Source: Stenocarpella maydis (taxonomy: Eukaryota; Ascomycota; Sordariomycetes; Diaporthales; Diaporthaceae). Taken from it: a stretch of DNA of 64,000 nucleotides. Below, one piece after another: positions 34,316-45,381 of this stretch. Location of the stretch: the NCBI GenBank assembly GCA_002270565.1, contig NQMI01000001.1, forward strand, positions 506,917 through 570,916, read 5' to 3'. The notes beneath the pieces are model-generated. The model searched no databases and had not been told where the DNA came from. It saw only the letters and a list, made by a program, of their open reading frames with translations. Both the position numbers and the translations under genes were made by a program. Every line of letters begins with the position of its first letter. Within the stretch, counting starts at the first letter, position 1.

Positions 34316-35918
34316 TGTTGAGGTAGTATGGGGTGCTAAACACGAAACCCTGGGGGGTTTCGGCCGAGATGGTGCAGAGAGAGTGTGTGGGCAAGGCCCA
34401 ATTCGTCAAGACTGCAAGGACGAGGAAGGATGGGTTGGCAGCGAGTGTTGAGAAGTGGAAGTCAAGTCGTTTGATAGAACAGCGGGTGTGCAGCAGGATT
34501 GGCCGGGGCGAGCTTTGAAAAGAGGCAAACAGGATGGATTGACGCAGGCGAACGCTTCAAAAGTGGTGTGAGGTTGATTAAGTCGAACCACCCTTGTCGG
34601 CGATTTGTTGTGGCAGCACTTGGGAGTTGAGGGTTTGGCAAGGAGACGAAAGATGAAGTCACCCAGTTTTGGTTATCGAGGCTTCACTTTCACTGTGCAT
34701 AACTTTTCACCTCGGGCACGTCTGATGATAAAAGCTAAGTAACCCCCGCACTCGATCCCTAAGATGAATTTCTTGAGCTTTTTGCGCAGAAACCTACATC
34801 TCATGGCCGTTGTCACACTTGGTGTGAACTCAAATTCAACATCCTTGATGTAGACTCAATGTCTCTGGCTTCTCGTAGGCCTCACATTCCTTGCTGACTA
34901 CAACTTGGTGACTGAGAGAGTTCCACGAAGGGTGGTAGGCGGGAAGTCCAGTATGTGACCAAGACCGGTTGACAGTTAACTACTGGAACCCAGTCACTGA
35001 TGGACCTAGCTTTCTGTTTTTCACCCGTTTGCATACTAAAATCAGAAAATGATTTGCACTTCCTGAAACCTCTGTACGGTTTAACAGTCTGGCTACATCC
35101 CAGCACTTTCTGATGCAAGTGCCTCTTCCAGTGGGCATCCAGGTCTTTCTCAAGTCTTGAGATACTTCAAATGTTAGCAGAAGGACATTGACCACTTTAC
35201 AGCGGATATTTGTTGCAAGGAAAGTCGAATTTACTATGAAAAGGTTCCTCATGAATTGCTAGTGAGCAACGAGAGAAAACGTGGACGCCAACTACGGCAA
35301 GACCGTAGAGGCTCATGATGCTGTCCCAACTTTGGTAAGAGAAAGTAAGCTCTCATCAGCACTCCATAGCTTTCGCCCGGTGTATCCAAGCAGTCAGAGA
35401 AGTTCCAATCCGATCAACCATAACAGCACAAGTTGATCGAGGTCTAGACAAGTACCCAGGTAGCTAAGCCGTGCACATGTGTAGCTTTGACCCAAACACC
35501 TCAGCCAGGTCAGGCTGAAGATTTTTCAAAGCTTGTCAGGATATGCAAGAAGACATATCAGCACCTCACCTCAGGCGCAAATAATTGCTCGTGAGGTTTC
35601 CCCCCCGTTTCACATGGACCCGGCTCACACGCCTACTTCGCACGTTACCAAGACTTGGTCAGTATTACTCGGTACACTTCTGCATGCCATCCACACGACG
35701 TCCACATCAAGCGAACTGTGTGACCACTCGAGCAACGACCTGCCTCACATTTCCACTCGCCTCCTGCCTTGGCTCCCTCACAACCGCAATTCGCTGGCCA
35801 GCCCATGAAGCTTCGCGGCTTTCCCCTACCGTCTCCCTCCCACGACAGCCAGGCTTTGCAAAACACACCCTCTCTTCTAGACCGCCTCCGAAACCCTTTC
35901 AGAGACAACAGCAGGAAG
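34316..35918. promoter_or_regulatory. Divergent promoter region, PTH11-like / GH105-like
   Basis: 1.6 kb between outward-facing genes, no supported gene. Mixed AT-rich sequence; no strong element identified. Confidence 0.4.
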
Positions 35919-37450
35919 ATGAGACAGACAGTATTTGCCGCGCTGCTGCTGCTCGCCTTCTCCGCAGCCGGCGTCACCTCAGGCGTCGCCAGCCAGAGGC
36001 ACAGCAGCGACAGCCACGACAGCCACGACAACCACGGCGACGAGCCCGAGCCCGACACGGCCGGCAGCGCGCCGCCCGCCTGCGTGCACAACTCGACCTG
36101 CATGGCCCTCGGCATCATCGCCCGCCGGCAGGGCCTCATGTCGGACGACGAGGGCCCCAGCGCCGCGCTGCAGGCGGGCATCGTCCAGAAGGCCCTCGCC
36201 GCCCACAGCGCCCTCCACGGCGCCGCCGACGGCCTGACCCAAAGGTACATGGACGCGAGCACCCTGTTCGCGGCGCAGCACATGGCCGGGGCGGCGGCCG
36301 AGGACGCCCGCCGCTGGCCCCTTGACCGCCTCTCCACGGGAGACGCCATGCTCCGCGGCGGCGACCCGCTCTGCCGGCCCGCCCTGCGCGCCCTGCGCGA
36401 CAGCCTGTGGCGCAACCCGCGCAACGCCGAGGCCGGGCTGTGGTACTGGGACAGCTACCCGGGGTGGAGCGTCCTCGACGGCATGTACTCCCTGGGGCCC
36501 TTCGTCGCGCTCAGCAGCCTCATGTCAGAACAAGAAGGAGGAGGAGGAGGAGGAGGAGGGGCAGGCCCGCAGGCGCAGAAGCCGGCAAACGCCACCGCCG
36601 CCGCGGCGGGGAGGGAGGCAGGCGGCGCCTCCAGCCCTGCCGCCGTCTACAACCTCGACGATATGCGCAGGCAGTTCGCCCTCCTCTGGGACAAGTGCCT
36701 CGACCGCGCGACGGGCCTTCCCGTGCACGGCTACGACTCGAGCAGGCGCGCGAGCTGGGCGAGCCCGGGGACCGGCGCCTCGCCCGTCGTCTGGGGCCGC
36801 GGCGTGGGCTGGTACATGATGGCGCTCGTCGACACCATCGAGGTCCTGCATGGGAGCATGTCGCCGCCGTCGCCGCCCCCGGACGAAGGCGCAGAGCCCC
36901 TCCTGGGCATGTACCGCCTCCTGTCGGCGTCGGTCATGGCCCACGCCGCCGCGGGCGGCTCGGGGGGCTGGTACCAGGTCGTCGACATGGCCGGGCGCGA
37001 GGGCAACTACGTCGAGTCGAGCGCCACCGCCATGCTCAGCTACGCGCTGCTCAAGGGCGCGCGCCTGGGCTACCTGGGCGGGGACGAGCTCGCCGGCCCC
37101 GCGCGCGACATCGGCCTCGCCGCGCATGGCCTGCTCGTGCGCGACTTTGTCCACTGGGGGGACGACGGCGCCATGGGGTGGAACGGCACCGTGGGCGTGT
37201 GCAGCCTCAACTCGAGCGCGACGTACGATGTGAGTTTTGTTGCGCCTGGTGAATCATGGCCCCCCCAGGCTGTCGCCTGGTTACTGCCGGCAGGTTTATT
37301 GCGTGGTAGATATCGTGTGCTGACACTGCATCCTGACAGTACTACGTCAGTCGCCCCATCGTTCCCAACCATGTCTACGGATCCGCTCCGTTCATCATGG
37401 CATCGCTCGAGGTCGAACGCCTCGCCGCTGGCCCTGGTATGCCGCAGTGA
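35919..37450 (+). CDS. Secreted GH105-like glycoside hydrolase (YteR/unsaturated glycuronidase type)
   Basis: Exons 35919-37229 and 37340-37450 (473 aa), phase 0; donor GTGAGT, branch CTGACA, acceptor GACAG. The ATG at 35919 gives a strong signal peptide (M-R-Q-T-V-F-A-A-L-L-L-L-A); an upstream in-frame ATG at 35769 would bury it. Family marks of the six-hairpin (alpha/alpha)6 fold are W-Y-W-D-S-Y-P-G-W-S-V-L-D-G-M-Y-S near 180, W-G-R-G-V-G-W-Y-M-M-A-L near 310, Y-V-E-S-S-A-T-A-M, and the second-exon end Y-Y-V-S-R-P-I-V-P-N. Such enzymes remove unsaturated uronic acid residues left by pectin/rhamnogalacturonan lyases. It carries a poly-Gly/Ala insertion near 210-240. Substrate specificity is not shown by sequence alone. 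Confidence 0.85.
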
Positions 37451-38323
37451 GGCACACAGCACCAGGGACCGGGGAGAAGTAAAGACGGGAGCTGTAAGGT
37501 TCTGAGTTCGCAGTCAGCCAGCAACACCGTCCGCGAGGCTACCTATCCAAGGCAAGGGAGAGGCGAGCGGTGCTACCAAAACCTACACGCATCCGTGTCA
37601 TGTACACCACGATGGGCGCTGCGCATTGTTCGGGCCACAGGTCAAGTTCGGTATGCCTCAGGCTGGGTTGGTCGATAAGAAGCAAAAAGTACGCACGTAG
37701 CTAGAGGAAAAGCCACAGCGAGGCGTTATCTGAGGGAGTGATGGAACCTACCGGATTCGTGTAATAAGGAAGAGACCCGTGAAAGGATGGAGATGCGTTG
37801 CTTTCTCTGTCTTGCGCTCTATGCCAGAACCAGCGCGGCCACAATCGGGGCCCAGGTAATCGATGGCTTAATACTACATGGAAGAATAAGGAGCTACGAC
37901 TTGTCCACCCGGCCCGCTTCGGCCGCAACGCGGTTTTCACGGTGAACTTGTACTGAAACCCCCTGCTCCCCCGGCGTACCATGGCTGTGTTCTCGTCGGG
38001 AACCGAGTCCTGGGCTGCTGGCATCGGTGGAGTCGCACGTTGGGAAGTGCCGTGCCGAGTCGGTTACCACCGTCACACACACGCAGCGCAACCGTGCGAG
38101 GTTCCCCCAGACCTGGTCAGAAATGCCGGCAAGTTAAGCGAGAGAGCAACACGTGCAAGGGACCCGGACGCGCTGTCATCCACACGCGTAGGTGACGGCG
38201 TGTCTCTGCATAGGTCCCCAGATAGGCACCTAGGTATTTCCAAGGTGTCTATGCCGGGTGTGCTTGCTCGTACACAGTGCCGGTATGCTATAGCACAAAA
38301 AAGCCTCTCCGGAGGCCACTGGT
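37451..38323. other. Convergent intergenic region
   Basis: 3' ends of the GH105-like (+) and LipB-like (-) genes. No supported gene; an imperfect copy of the palindrome (CACCTAGGTA) at 38227-38236. Confidence 0.45.
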
Positions 38324-40675
38324 TCAGTACCCGCCTATCTGGTGCGTCTTCGGTAGATACGGCGAGGTTCTCGGGGCCTCCAGGGCACTCGCACCCCCGT
38401 CGGCCTCCTTGAGCATCGACCTCTCTTGTCGCTCGGGCTCATCGCTGTCCTCTAGGCCCTCGTCTCGCAGTTCAGCCAACTGTGCCAGTCTGCGATTCTC
38501 AATTTGTTCCAAATTTCGCTTTTTGCGCGCTTCCGCCTTTTCTCGTTCCCTCTCGGGCCTTGTCTTGGTAAACTCAAAATAGGGCCTCGGTCTCAGGCGG
38601 TACTGTAGGCGGTCCTCGCGCTCTTTAATGCGCTCCTGGTGTTTCTTTTTTCTGTCCGAAGGAGCCACTGGTTTCTCCTGGCCAGAAGGCTTTGGGCGTG
38701 TCTCTTCCTCGACCGAAGGCGTAGGCGTACCGCGTGCAGTTTTAGTCGTGTCAGAGATGTCTTCCATAGCAGCAAAAGAGTCCTTCTGCTCAGGCAACGG
38801 GTCGCTCTTCCCAGGCAAATCGTCACCCTGCTCAGGCTCCGTAATGCCTGCGCCCCTGCTGAAGGGGCCAGCAAAGCGCGTCTCGATGATCCTCCGGATC
38901 TGGATGATGCTGTCGAGCAGCTTGACCGACTTGCTGCCCACGCGCACCGTCTTTAGTATCTCCTCCATCTCGCGCGACCGCCTCGCCAGCTCCCTGATGA
39001 GCTCGTCGGTCAGGGGTCGCCGCACGAGGTGCGGCATGCGCGCGCGCCACTCCTCCTCGACCTCCTTGGCGCCGCGGAGCTCGTTCCTCCGGCGCTGCAG
39101 CCTCGCCGATACCTCCCTCTGCCACGCGTAGGCCCTCAGGCGCGTGTCGCTCGGCCCGCCACAGATGGCCTCGTCGAGCTTGCGGAGGAGGACCTCCCTC
39201 CACAGCGGCCACGACAGCAGCCAGCCGTCGTGCTCGCCGGCGTCGATCCTCCCGTCTTTTCTCTCGATGCGTATCGATTCCTCCGCTATGGCTCGGGCCG
39301 TCTTTGCGCGCTTGCCGACCAGGATATGCGGGACGTCTACCTGTCGGTACGAGCTGTTCATCACGTCCTCAGAGAAGACCCCACTTGACCTGAAACCCGC
39401 CCCAGAGCTCTTGGTGGGCACGTTAGTGGCATACTGGTCGTCTGCTTCGACCATGCCGTAGTGGTCCACGGTGCCGTCCTTCATTCCAAGCTGTCTGGCA
39501 AACTCGTACGTCCACGCGGTGGATATATCGCGGTTGTCCATGCCCAACGGCGCCGTCCGAACCGAACCTGACTTTATGAGGCTGTAAGGTATGGCGCCTT
39601 GTCCAGCTCTATCAGTCCTGGAACCCTGGCTGAAGTATGTAAAGAGGTACTTGCCCGGGCCAAGAGGGCCCGTGGACATTTTCATGTGGGAGAGCTCTGT
39701 CGCTATACTAGTTGTGGTATTTTGCTGACGGATAGGAGTCCACGGATTTGAGGGGCTCGTCCATAAATCTAGCATCGGATTAGGTTGGCCGACATGGATC
39801 GACACGCCCCATTGGGTGATTCCGTCTTTGAAGGATGTATGGATGGTGGCTATACGTCGCACGTTTGTGCGTCGGTTGGAGGCGGAAAGAATATTTGACT
39901 GGACCGGTACATCTAGCCCTTCAAATTGCCCCCCGTCGACCTCTGGAGGTGGGATTCTGGACTCCACCCAGACGCCGTCGGACCCAGGGATGGAAAACCC
40001 GTGGAGTCCAAACTCCCGCCTCAGTAACTCAATAGTCGTATCTTCTAGAATCCTCGCAAACTCGTACTTTGTCTTCATCGCCGCGGAACCCCGTTGAATC
40101 TCGTCCTCGAGATCGATGATGGGCCAAATAGAGACCTGCCCAGGCCCCAGGAACATTGGTTCCGCGCAGGGCATGATTAGCACGCCAACCTCGGGCCATG
40201 TGTGATTTAGAGGGTTGTGTTTCCACGCGGCTTCGGCCATGTCCCGCTCCCAGAACGGCCTCCACGGACGCGATGACCACTGCGGGGGCTCGGGGAAGCG
40301 GAGGTTCATCCTGCTCTTGAGGGCCTTTGTGAGGTATTCGACCTGCCATGGCTCCTGCTTTTCCGTCTGGTGTTTTGGGAGGATATAAGTAGGGCGGCGG
40401 GTAAAGGACAGGACGGTGGGCGGTGGACCAGCCCGCCCGACCCACGAGGTAAAGGATTGGACGCCGGAGGTGAGGTAGCCCAGGCCATGCTCAACTTTCT
40501 CAGGCGGTGGCGGCTCTTGTTGAACAGCGCGCTGGCGGGTGATCTGGCCCTCGATGTGATCACGTATGGCACCGGGGAGGCTCCGTGGGGCATATAATGG
40601 TGGGAGGTCAGGGATATGGACGTGGCGAACGCAACGTCGCATGAAAAGGACCTCCGGGCTCAGTGCCGTGGCCAT
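38324..40675 (-). CDS. 783-aa protein with degenerate LipB (octanoyltransferase)-like domain and long charged extension
   Basis: A single exon. Residues ~85-330 resemble the LipB/BPL catalytic fold: S-F-T-R-R-P-T-Y-I-L-P-K-H-Q (cf. F-T-P-x-P-T-Y-T-L-G-R-R-Q), L-G-P-G-Q-V-S-I-W-P-I-I-D-L at 176-189 (cf. H-G-P-G-Q), G-V-W-V at 234, and R-R-I-A-T-I then W-G-V-S-I-H-V (cf. R-K-I-A-x-I and H-G-x-A-L-N-V). The RGG-TYH stretch before GPGQ is replaced, the catalytic Lys position reads Arg, and no P-C-G Cys is present. The remaining ~440 residues hold a basic helical region and an Arg/Glu-rich C-terminal coiled coil (670-755). The N-terminus is basic enough for a mitochondrial presequence. It is probably not an active octanoyltransferase; a mitochondrial structural or regulatory role is a guess. 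Confidence 0.6.
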   Translation of the reverse strand: MATALSPEVLFMRRCVRHVHIPDLPPLYAPRSLPGAIRDHIEGQITRQRAVQQEPPPPEKVEHGLGYLTSGVQSFTSWVGRAGPPPTVLSFTRRPTYILPKHQTEKQEPWQVEYLTKALKSRMNLRFPEPPQWSSRPWRPFWERDMAEAAWKHNPLNHTWPEVGVLIMPCAEPMFLGPGQVSIWPIIDLEDEIQRGSAAMKTKYEFARILEDTTIELLRREFGLHGFSIPGSDGVWVESRIPPPEVDGGQFEGLDVPVQSNILSASNRRTNVRRIATIHTSFKDGITQWGVSIHVGQPNPMLDLWTSPSNPWTPIRQQNTTTSIATELSHMKMSTGPLGPGKYLFTYFSQGSRTDRAGQGAIPYSLIKSGSVRTAPLGMDNRDISTAWTYEFARQLGMKDGTVDHYGMVEADDQYATNVPTKSSGAGFRSSGVFSEDVMNSSYRQVDVPHILVGKRAKTARAIAEESIRIERKDGRIDAGEHDGWLLSWPLWREVLLRKLDEAICGGPSDTRLRAYAWQREVSARLQRRRNELRGAKEVEEEWRARMPHLVRRPLTDELIRELARRSREMEEILKTVRVGSKSVKLLDSIIQIRRIIETRFAGPFSRGAGITEPEQGDDLPGKSDPLPEQKDSFAAMEDISDTTKTARGTPTPSVEEETRPKPSGQEKPVAPSDRKKKHQERIKEREDRLQYRLRPRPYFEFTKTRPEREREKAEARKKRNLEQIENRRLAQLAELRDEGLEDSDEPERQERSMLKEADGGASALEAPRTSPYLPKTHQIGGY

Positions 40676-42433
40676 TGCTCACTCACGCCTGGCCAGGGTT
40701 GGAGCCGGGCTTTGCTTCCTGTGAGCAGTCCAACTCTGTGAGAATGTCGATGCAGATAATGCCAACATGTCTCACGTCGACGTGTGCCTGGCGCTGTGTT
40801 GCATCAGTGGGACGGCCTCGACTGGCACGAATCATAATCATGGAGTTTGCAAGAATTGATCTTGACGTCTGGATGCCCCACCTAAAGTTATGTAAGCAAT
40901 AATTTGGGGAAAAGAAATGGCACCACTTTCCACTCGACTGTCTCCCCTAACCCTTGCTAATGTTTGGCTGGCAAATGAGATCAGGCACGTCCACTTACAC
41001 TGACATGCAGAACATTACTCCGTAATCTTTCCCCCGCCCACAGAAAGACCGACCGCCCTGCCAGAAAGCTTAAACAGGATGCATGCCATCCATGACCGAG
41101 GGCAACTTGCAAACTCCAGGTCTTATTCGGTGCGATGTTCCAAGGTCTCTGCGTGGACACATGACCCCGCCCCCCCTGGACGTCAACATTGAAACTCAAA
41201 TAGTCGCCTACGGCCGCACTGTAATTCCGCCGTGCAAAGGAAGGGATCTGCACCGCGTCGAGCCGTGGCTCCGAAACCTTCTTGCGATTCTATCTTGGCC
41301 TGCCGGCCGCGCCAATCGGTGACCAGATTCTTGGAACCTACCCTAGGGTACTTACACACCGATCCCTGGATATTTCGGACCGCCCCGTAACTTCTGAGGG
41401 CGTTAGGAGTGGATCCCATGCGTAGAAGAAGGTATATATACGAAGTTGCAGAATAAGTATTCATTTTTTTTTCTAACAAATTCAGCGACACTTTAGTCCT
41501 CATCGTTGTATTTTGGGGGTAAGGTTTTGCTTAATCTTTTTAGATTTTAGCAACGGCTAATAGATAGAACAGCGTCACATCATCGGGCTTGGCTGTCCTG
41601 ACATGAATAAAGATTCATGATGTGCAGTGTACTGACTGATTTTAAACCACTCAAATGTGCCATGACAAAGTTATACGGGCGGCCTGGAGCCACCTGTCGC
41701 AGTACTTCACCGGGCTCGATCGATGCCGGAGACGGGAAGGTCGCAGTGCATAACGGCCAAGTACCAGCATATCCGTCCACCAATGCGGTTCCTTGCAAGG
41801 ATATACCAGGCAACACGGACTAAAACATCTCAGTTGGCCAAAACCTTGACAAAAAAAGCAAGTAAGCCGCTGGACTGCTCTGGGCGCACGTCGAATGCAA
41901 CCGGCTAACACTTTATTCTTCTTGGGTGCGTTTCTCGTATCATTGGGCGCACAACCCCACCACACGCAGGAACCAGAAACAGGCTAATCTCCAGTTATGT
42001 TTACTTCAATGGAGAAAGGGGGTACCTGCCTGTGAATGCCGTCCGTAGTGTTGGAGCCCCAAGAGCTACATGAACTCTGTCCAAACCATACCGGCCGCAC
42101 CGTCGTCTCGCAGCGGCCAATGCCATGATTCTTTAGATTCTAAGGACTGCATAACTGTAATAGAGAGAAATGTCAAAAACACTCGCTGCCAAATCACCTG
42201 CATACGATCTACCGGATATTCCCTCGCAAGTGTTGGAATGAGCATTTGGATACCCCCGGCCCTCCTGGTGCGTTTAACTCGTAACCAAGCCTCGGGCAAA
42301 ACTATAAGGGGGGAAGTCTCTCTCCTAACTCAAGATGGATTTTTGACCGCCCTTCTATATCTTGTCAATGTAGATGCTACCAGGAGACGTATAGAGAACT
42401 CTTTTGCCCGGCAATACTCCATCTGACGAAGCC
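40676..42433. promoter_or_regulatory. Divergent promoter region, LipB-like / DAL5-type permease
   Basis: 1.76 kb without a supported gene. ACTATAAGG at 42301-42309 is a plausible TATA element about 130 bp before the permease ATG. Confidence 0.4.
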
Positions 42434-44212
42434 ATGCCTGAGCAGACAAACAAAGACCTCGAGCTCGAGCTCACGAAGACTCACGTTTTCACCACTGTCA
42501 GCAACGAAAAGACACTACGGGAAGCTGAGTCTCTCGACAGTCTCCACCAAGACGGTGCTGCGAAGATTGTGGCCGAATACATTGCCGCAGGAGGGCCTGA
42601 AGAATGGAGCCAACAGGAGGAGAAAAACCTGGTCCGTAAGATCGACCGGAGGCTGCTGCCAGTGTTGGTCTTCACATTCTTTTTGACATGGTATGACAAG
42701 GGGATTCTGGCACAAGCAGTGAGTAACAATCTCCCCTCTCTCATCTAAGCTGGCTTCGCCGGCGTCTCACCCCCCCGTTGAGACTCGATGGCTGATATTA
42801 TCATTGGTGCCAGGCCATCTTCGGTCTGCGAGACGACCTGAAGCTTGAAGTGGGCAGCCGTTACTCGTTCGCGTCTTCGATATTCTATATTGGCTATCTC
42901 ATCGGGTGTTATCCTCTCACTGTGCTTGCCCAGAAGTTTCCTACGAGGCTAGTGGTCTCGGCGTTGGTCACGATCTGGGGCATATGCGTCCTCATGACTG
43001 CTGTGTGTGTCAATTACCAAGGACTTTATACCCAACGATTCTTTCTTGGGTTCCTTGAGAGTGCAGTCTCCCCAATCTTCGTCCTCATCGTGGTAGGTCC
43101 CCATGCATCTAGCCCCCTCCACCCGAGAGCCCGTCACTGAGCCTTTTTACAGGGAGGCTGGTATACGAAGGTGGAACAACCGATGCGGATAGGCACATTT
43201 GCCGGGTTCCTCGGCCCCGCCGCCATCATCGCCTCGCTCATCAACTACGGCTTCGGCAAAGCCGGGGGGAGTCTTGCGCCATGGAAGAGCATGTTCTTGT
43301 TCGCCGGGGGAGTCACCACCGTATGGGGCCTGCTGATCCCATTTATCCTGCACGCCGACCCGATCAGCGCCCGCAGCCTGACAGCGAGGGAGCGCTACAT
43401 CGCCGTGGCCCGCATCCGGTCGAACAATGCTGGCGTCCGCAACACGCACGTCAAGTTCGACCAGATCAAGGAGACATTCACCGACATCAAGTTCTGGCTC
43501 TGCTTCTTCTTCACCATGTGCGCACTCATCCCCAACGGGCCGACCTCGTCCTTCATCCCGATCATCATCAAGGGCTTCGGGTACAGCACCTTCGAGGCCC
43601 TGCTTCTCGGCATACCCGGCGGCATCCTAGGCCTCATCCAGCTCCTGGCTGTATCCTACCTCGCAATGAAGCGGCCAATGTGGCGCTGCTGGATCTCCAT
43701 CGGATGCCAGCTTGGCTCCACCCTCGCCGCCCTGCTGATGATGATGCTCCCCTTGTCCGACAAGGCGGGTCTGCTCGTGGGCTGCCTCACCATCGGCAGC
43801 GGCCTCGCGGGCTACTTTATCATGGTAGGCACGCAGCTAGCAAACACGGCGGGCTACACCAAGCGCGCGACCTCCTCGGCGGGGCTGTACGTCGCCTACT
43901 GCGTCGGCAACATCATCGGGCCGATGGTGTTCCGGACTCAGGACGCGCCCCGGTATAAGCCGGGCTTCATTGTGGTGCTCGCGTCGACCGTCCTCGGCAT
44001 ACTGCTGCTGCTGGCCTACCGCTACGTGTGCGTGCGGCACAACCGGAAGAGGGATAGGGCGGGCCTTATGGAGAGCTTCGAGCATGCGTATGAAGATGAC
44101 GTGACTGACCTCAAGGTAAGCTTCATTCCCGAGTTCCATTTCCCCCCACGTTTTGGTCCAATTCAGCTCACGCTGTGCATGACAGAACCCTCACTTCAGA
44201 TATGTGGTTTGA
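42434..44212 (+). CDS. MFS permease, DAL5 (allantoate/anion:cation symporter) type
   Basis: Exons 42434-42718, 42814-43092, 43153-44115 and 44186-44212 (517 aa), all phase 0; donors GTGAGT, GTAGGT, GTAAGC. The N-terminal cytosolic part leads to R-K-I-D-R-R-L-L-P (typical DAL5-family entry to TM1) and W-Y-D-K-G-I-L. The TM2-TM4 region has S-S-I-F-Y-I-G-Y-L and R-F-F-L-G-F-L-E-S-A-V-S-P-I-F, then G-G-W-Y-T. The last tiny exon gives the usual E/L-K-N-P-x-F-R-Y-V-V end. Relatives import allantoate, ureidosuccinate, nicotinate, vitamins or similar organic anions across the plasma membrane. Closeness to a hydantoinase and an FAD hydroxylase favours a nitrogen heterocycle or its breakdown product, by inference. 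Confidence 0.92.
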
Positions 44213-45381
44213 GACTTCACTATCTATTCCCCATTCCGGACCTTCTTTACATCAGTTCTGTTTGGTATGCTAGCTATGCACTTGCTCTTGTTGATCTGGC
44301 TACCTAGCCATACTGGTGCTGTTTGCTGTGCATTTGTTTTCAAAGTCAACAAGTAGATTTAGTCTACCAAGTTAATGACTCCGACCTGGACCTCAAATGC
44401 TTCGATAGATCCCTTGGCCCTCATCTTGGCGGCCATAGGATGCCACGGCAGGCTCGACAGGCATTAATATAACACCGGTCACAATAGAAGAGATCCTTAC
44501 CCCGTGTCACACCGACCGCTGGTGAAATCAAGAGCTTGAGACTCGTGTGGGAAGTGCTGTTGGTTCATTACCTCTTGTATATTATAATCAGGTTTTGGGG
44601 CGGGGATCCCGAAATCTTAGCAGAAAGTGGCACGGCCAGTGTTATCCTACATGCATGAATGTTGTCAACAGATACTATTACAGTGTCTGCTTAAGGAACT
44701 TGTTACGAATCCCGGCACAATCGCCGGGCGCTCACCTACATGTCTATAACAGTATGACGACGTTTCCACTCTGTTGCTCTCTCGACCTTCCGGAGCTCAA
44801 GGTCTTCTGACGCGCCTTGCTTATCACACACTCCACTGTCACAAACACCCTGCTCTAGGGTTATTTACCTTTTCCTTGAACGGTATTTCTCATAATAAAT
44901 CTCCTGGCAACGAGTCCTTCAACTCTCAGAAGTGTGGTATCTTTGACAGCTACTGAGGTGAGTACCTTAGAAGTTCCTGGAGGAGACATACCTATTAAGT
45001 AATCTGTATGGATCATACTACATTCACTTCGATGAACTCTGTTCGGGCTCTAGCTGTGAATAGGTCACCTCAATAATATACTTCTTCAGAGGGTGCTTAT
45101 CGTTACCCAACAAGAGTAAGTGAGTGATGTCAATGTACCTACCTGGGTATGCATTAATACCGATGGGGATGTCCGACCGGCCTTCACCAAGAATGTCGGC
45201 TTCACCCTTACCTAATCCGAAGACGAACTAACAACACACTTCCGAATTGTCCCCCAACCGAACGAATTCCACTCCGATATAAATAGAAGGTTCCCCAATT
45301 GCCAGGTTCGGTCCTGGGTTTGAGTTCAGCCAGCATGTTCTCGAATCTGTACTTCATCGACTATGAAGTAAATTGTGCATC
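44213..45381. other. Intergenic, promoter of the FAD monooxygenase
   Basis: No supported gene. TATA box listed separately. Confidence 0.45.
45278..45285 (+). promoter_or_regulatory. TATA box of the FAD monooxygenase gene
   Basis: TATAAATA lies 97 bp before the ATG at 45382. Confidence 0.5.

Noticed and set aside
36407..37252. 281-codon plus-strand open frame rich in Arg/Pro/Ala
   Set aside because: Alternate frame of the GH105-like gene in very GC-rich DNA.
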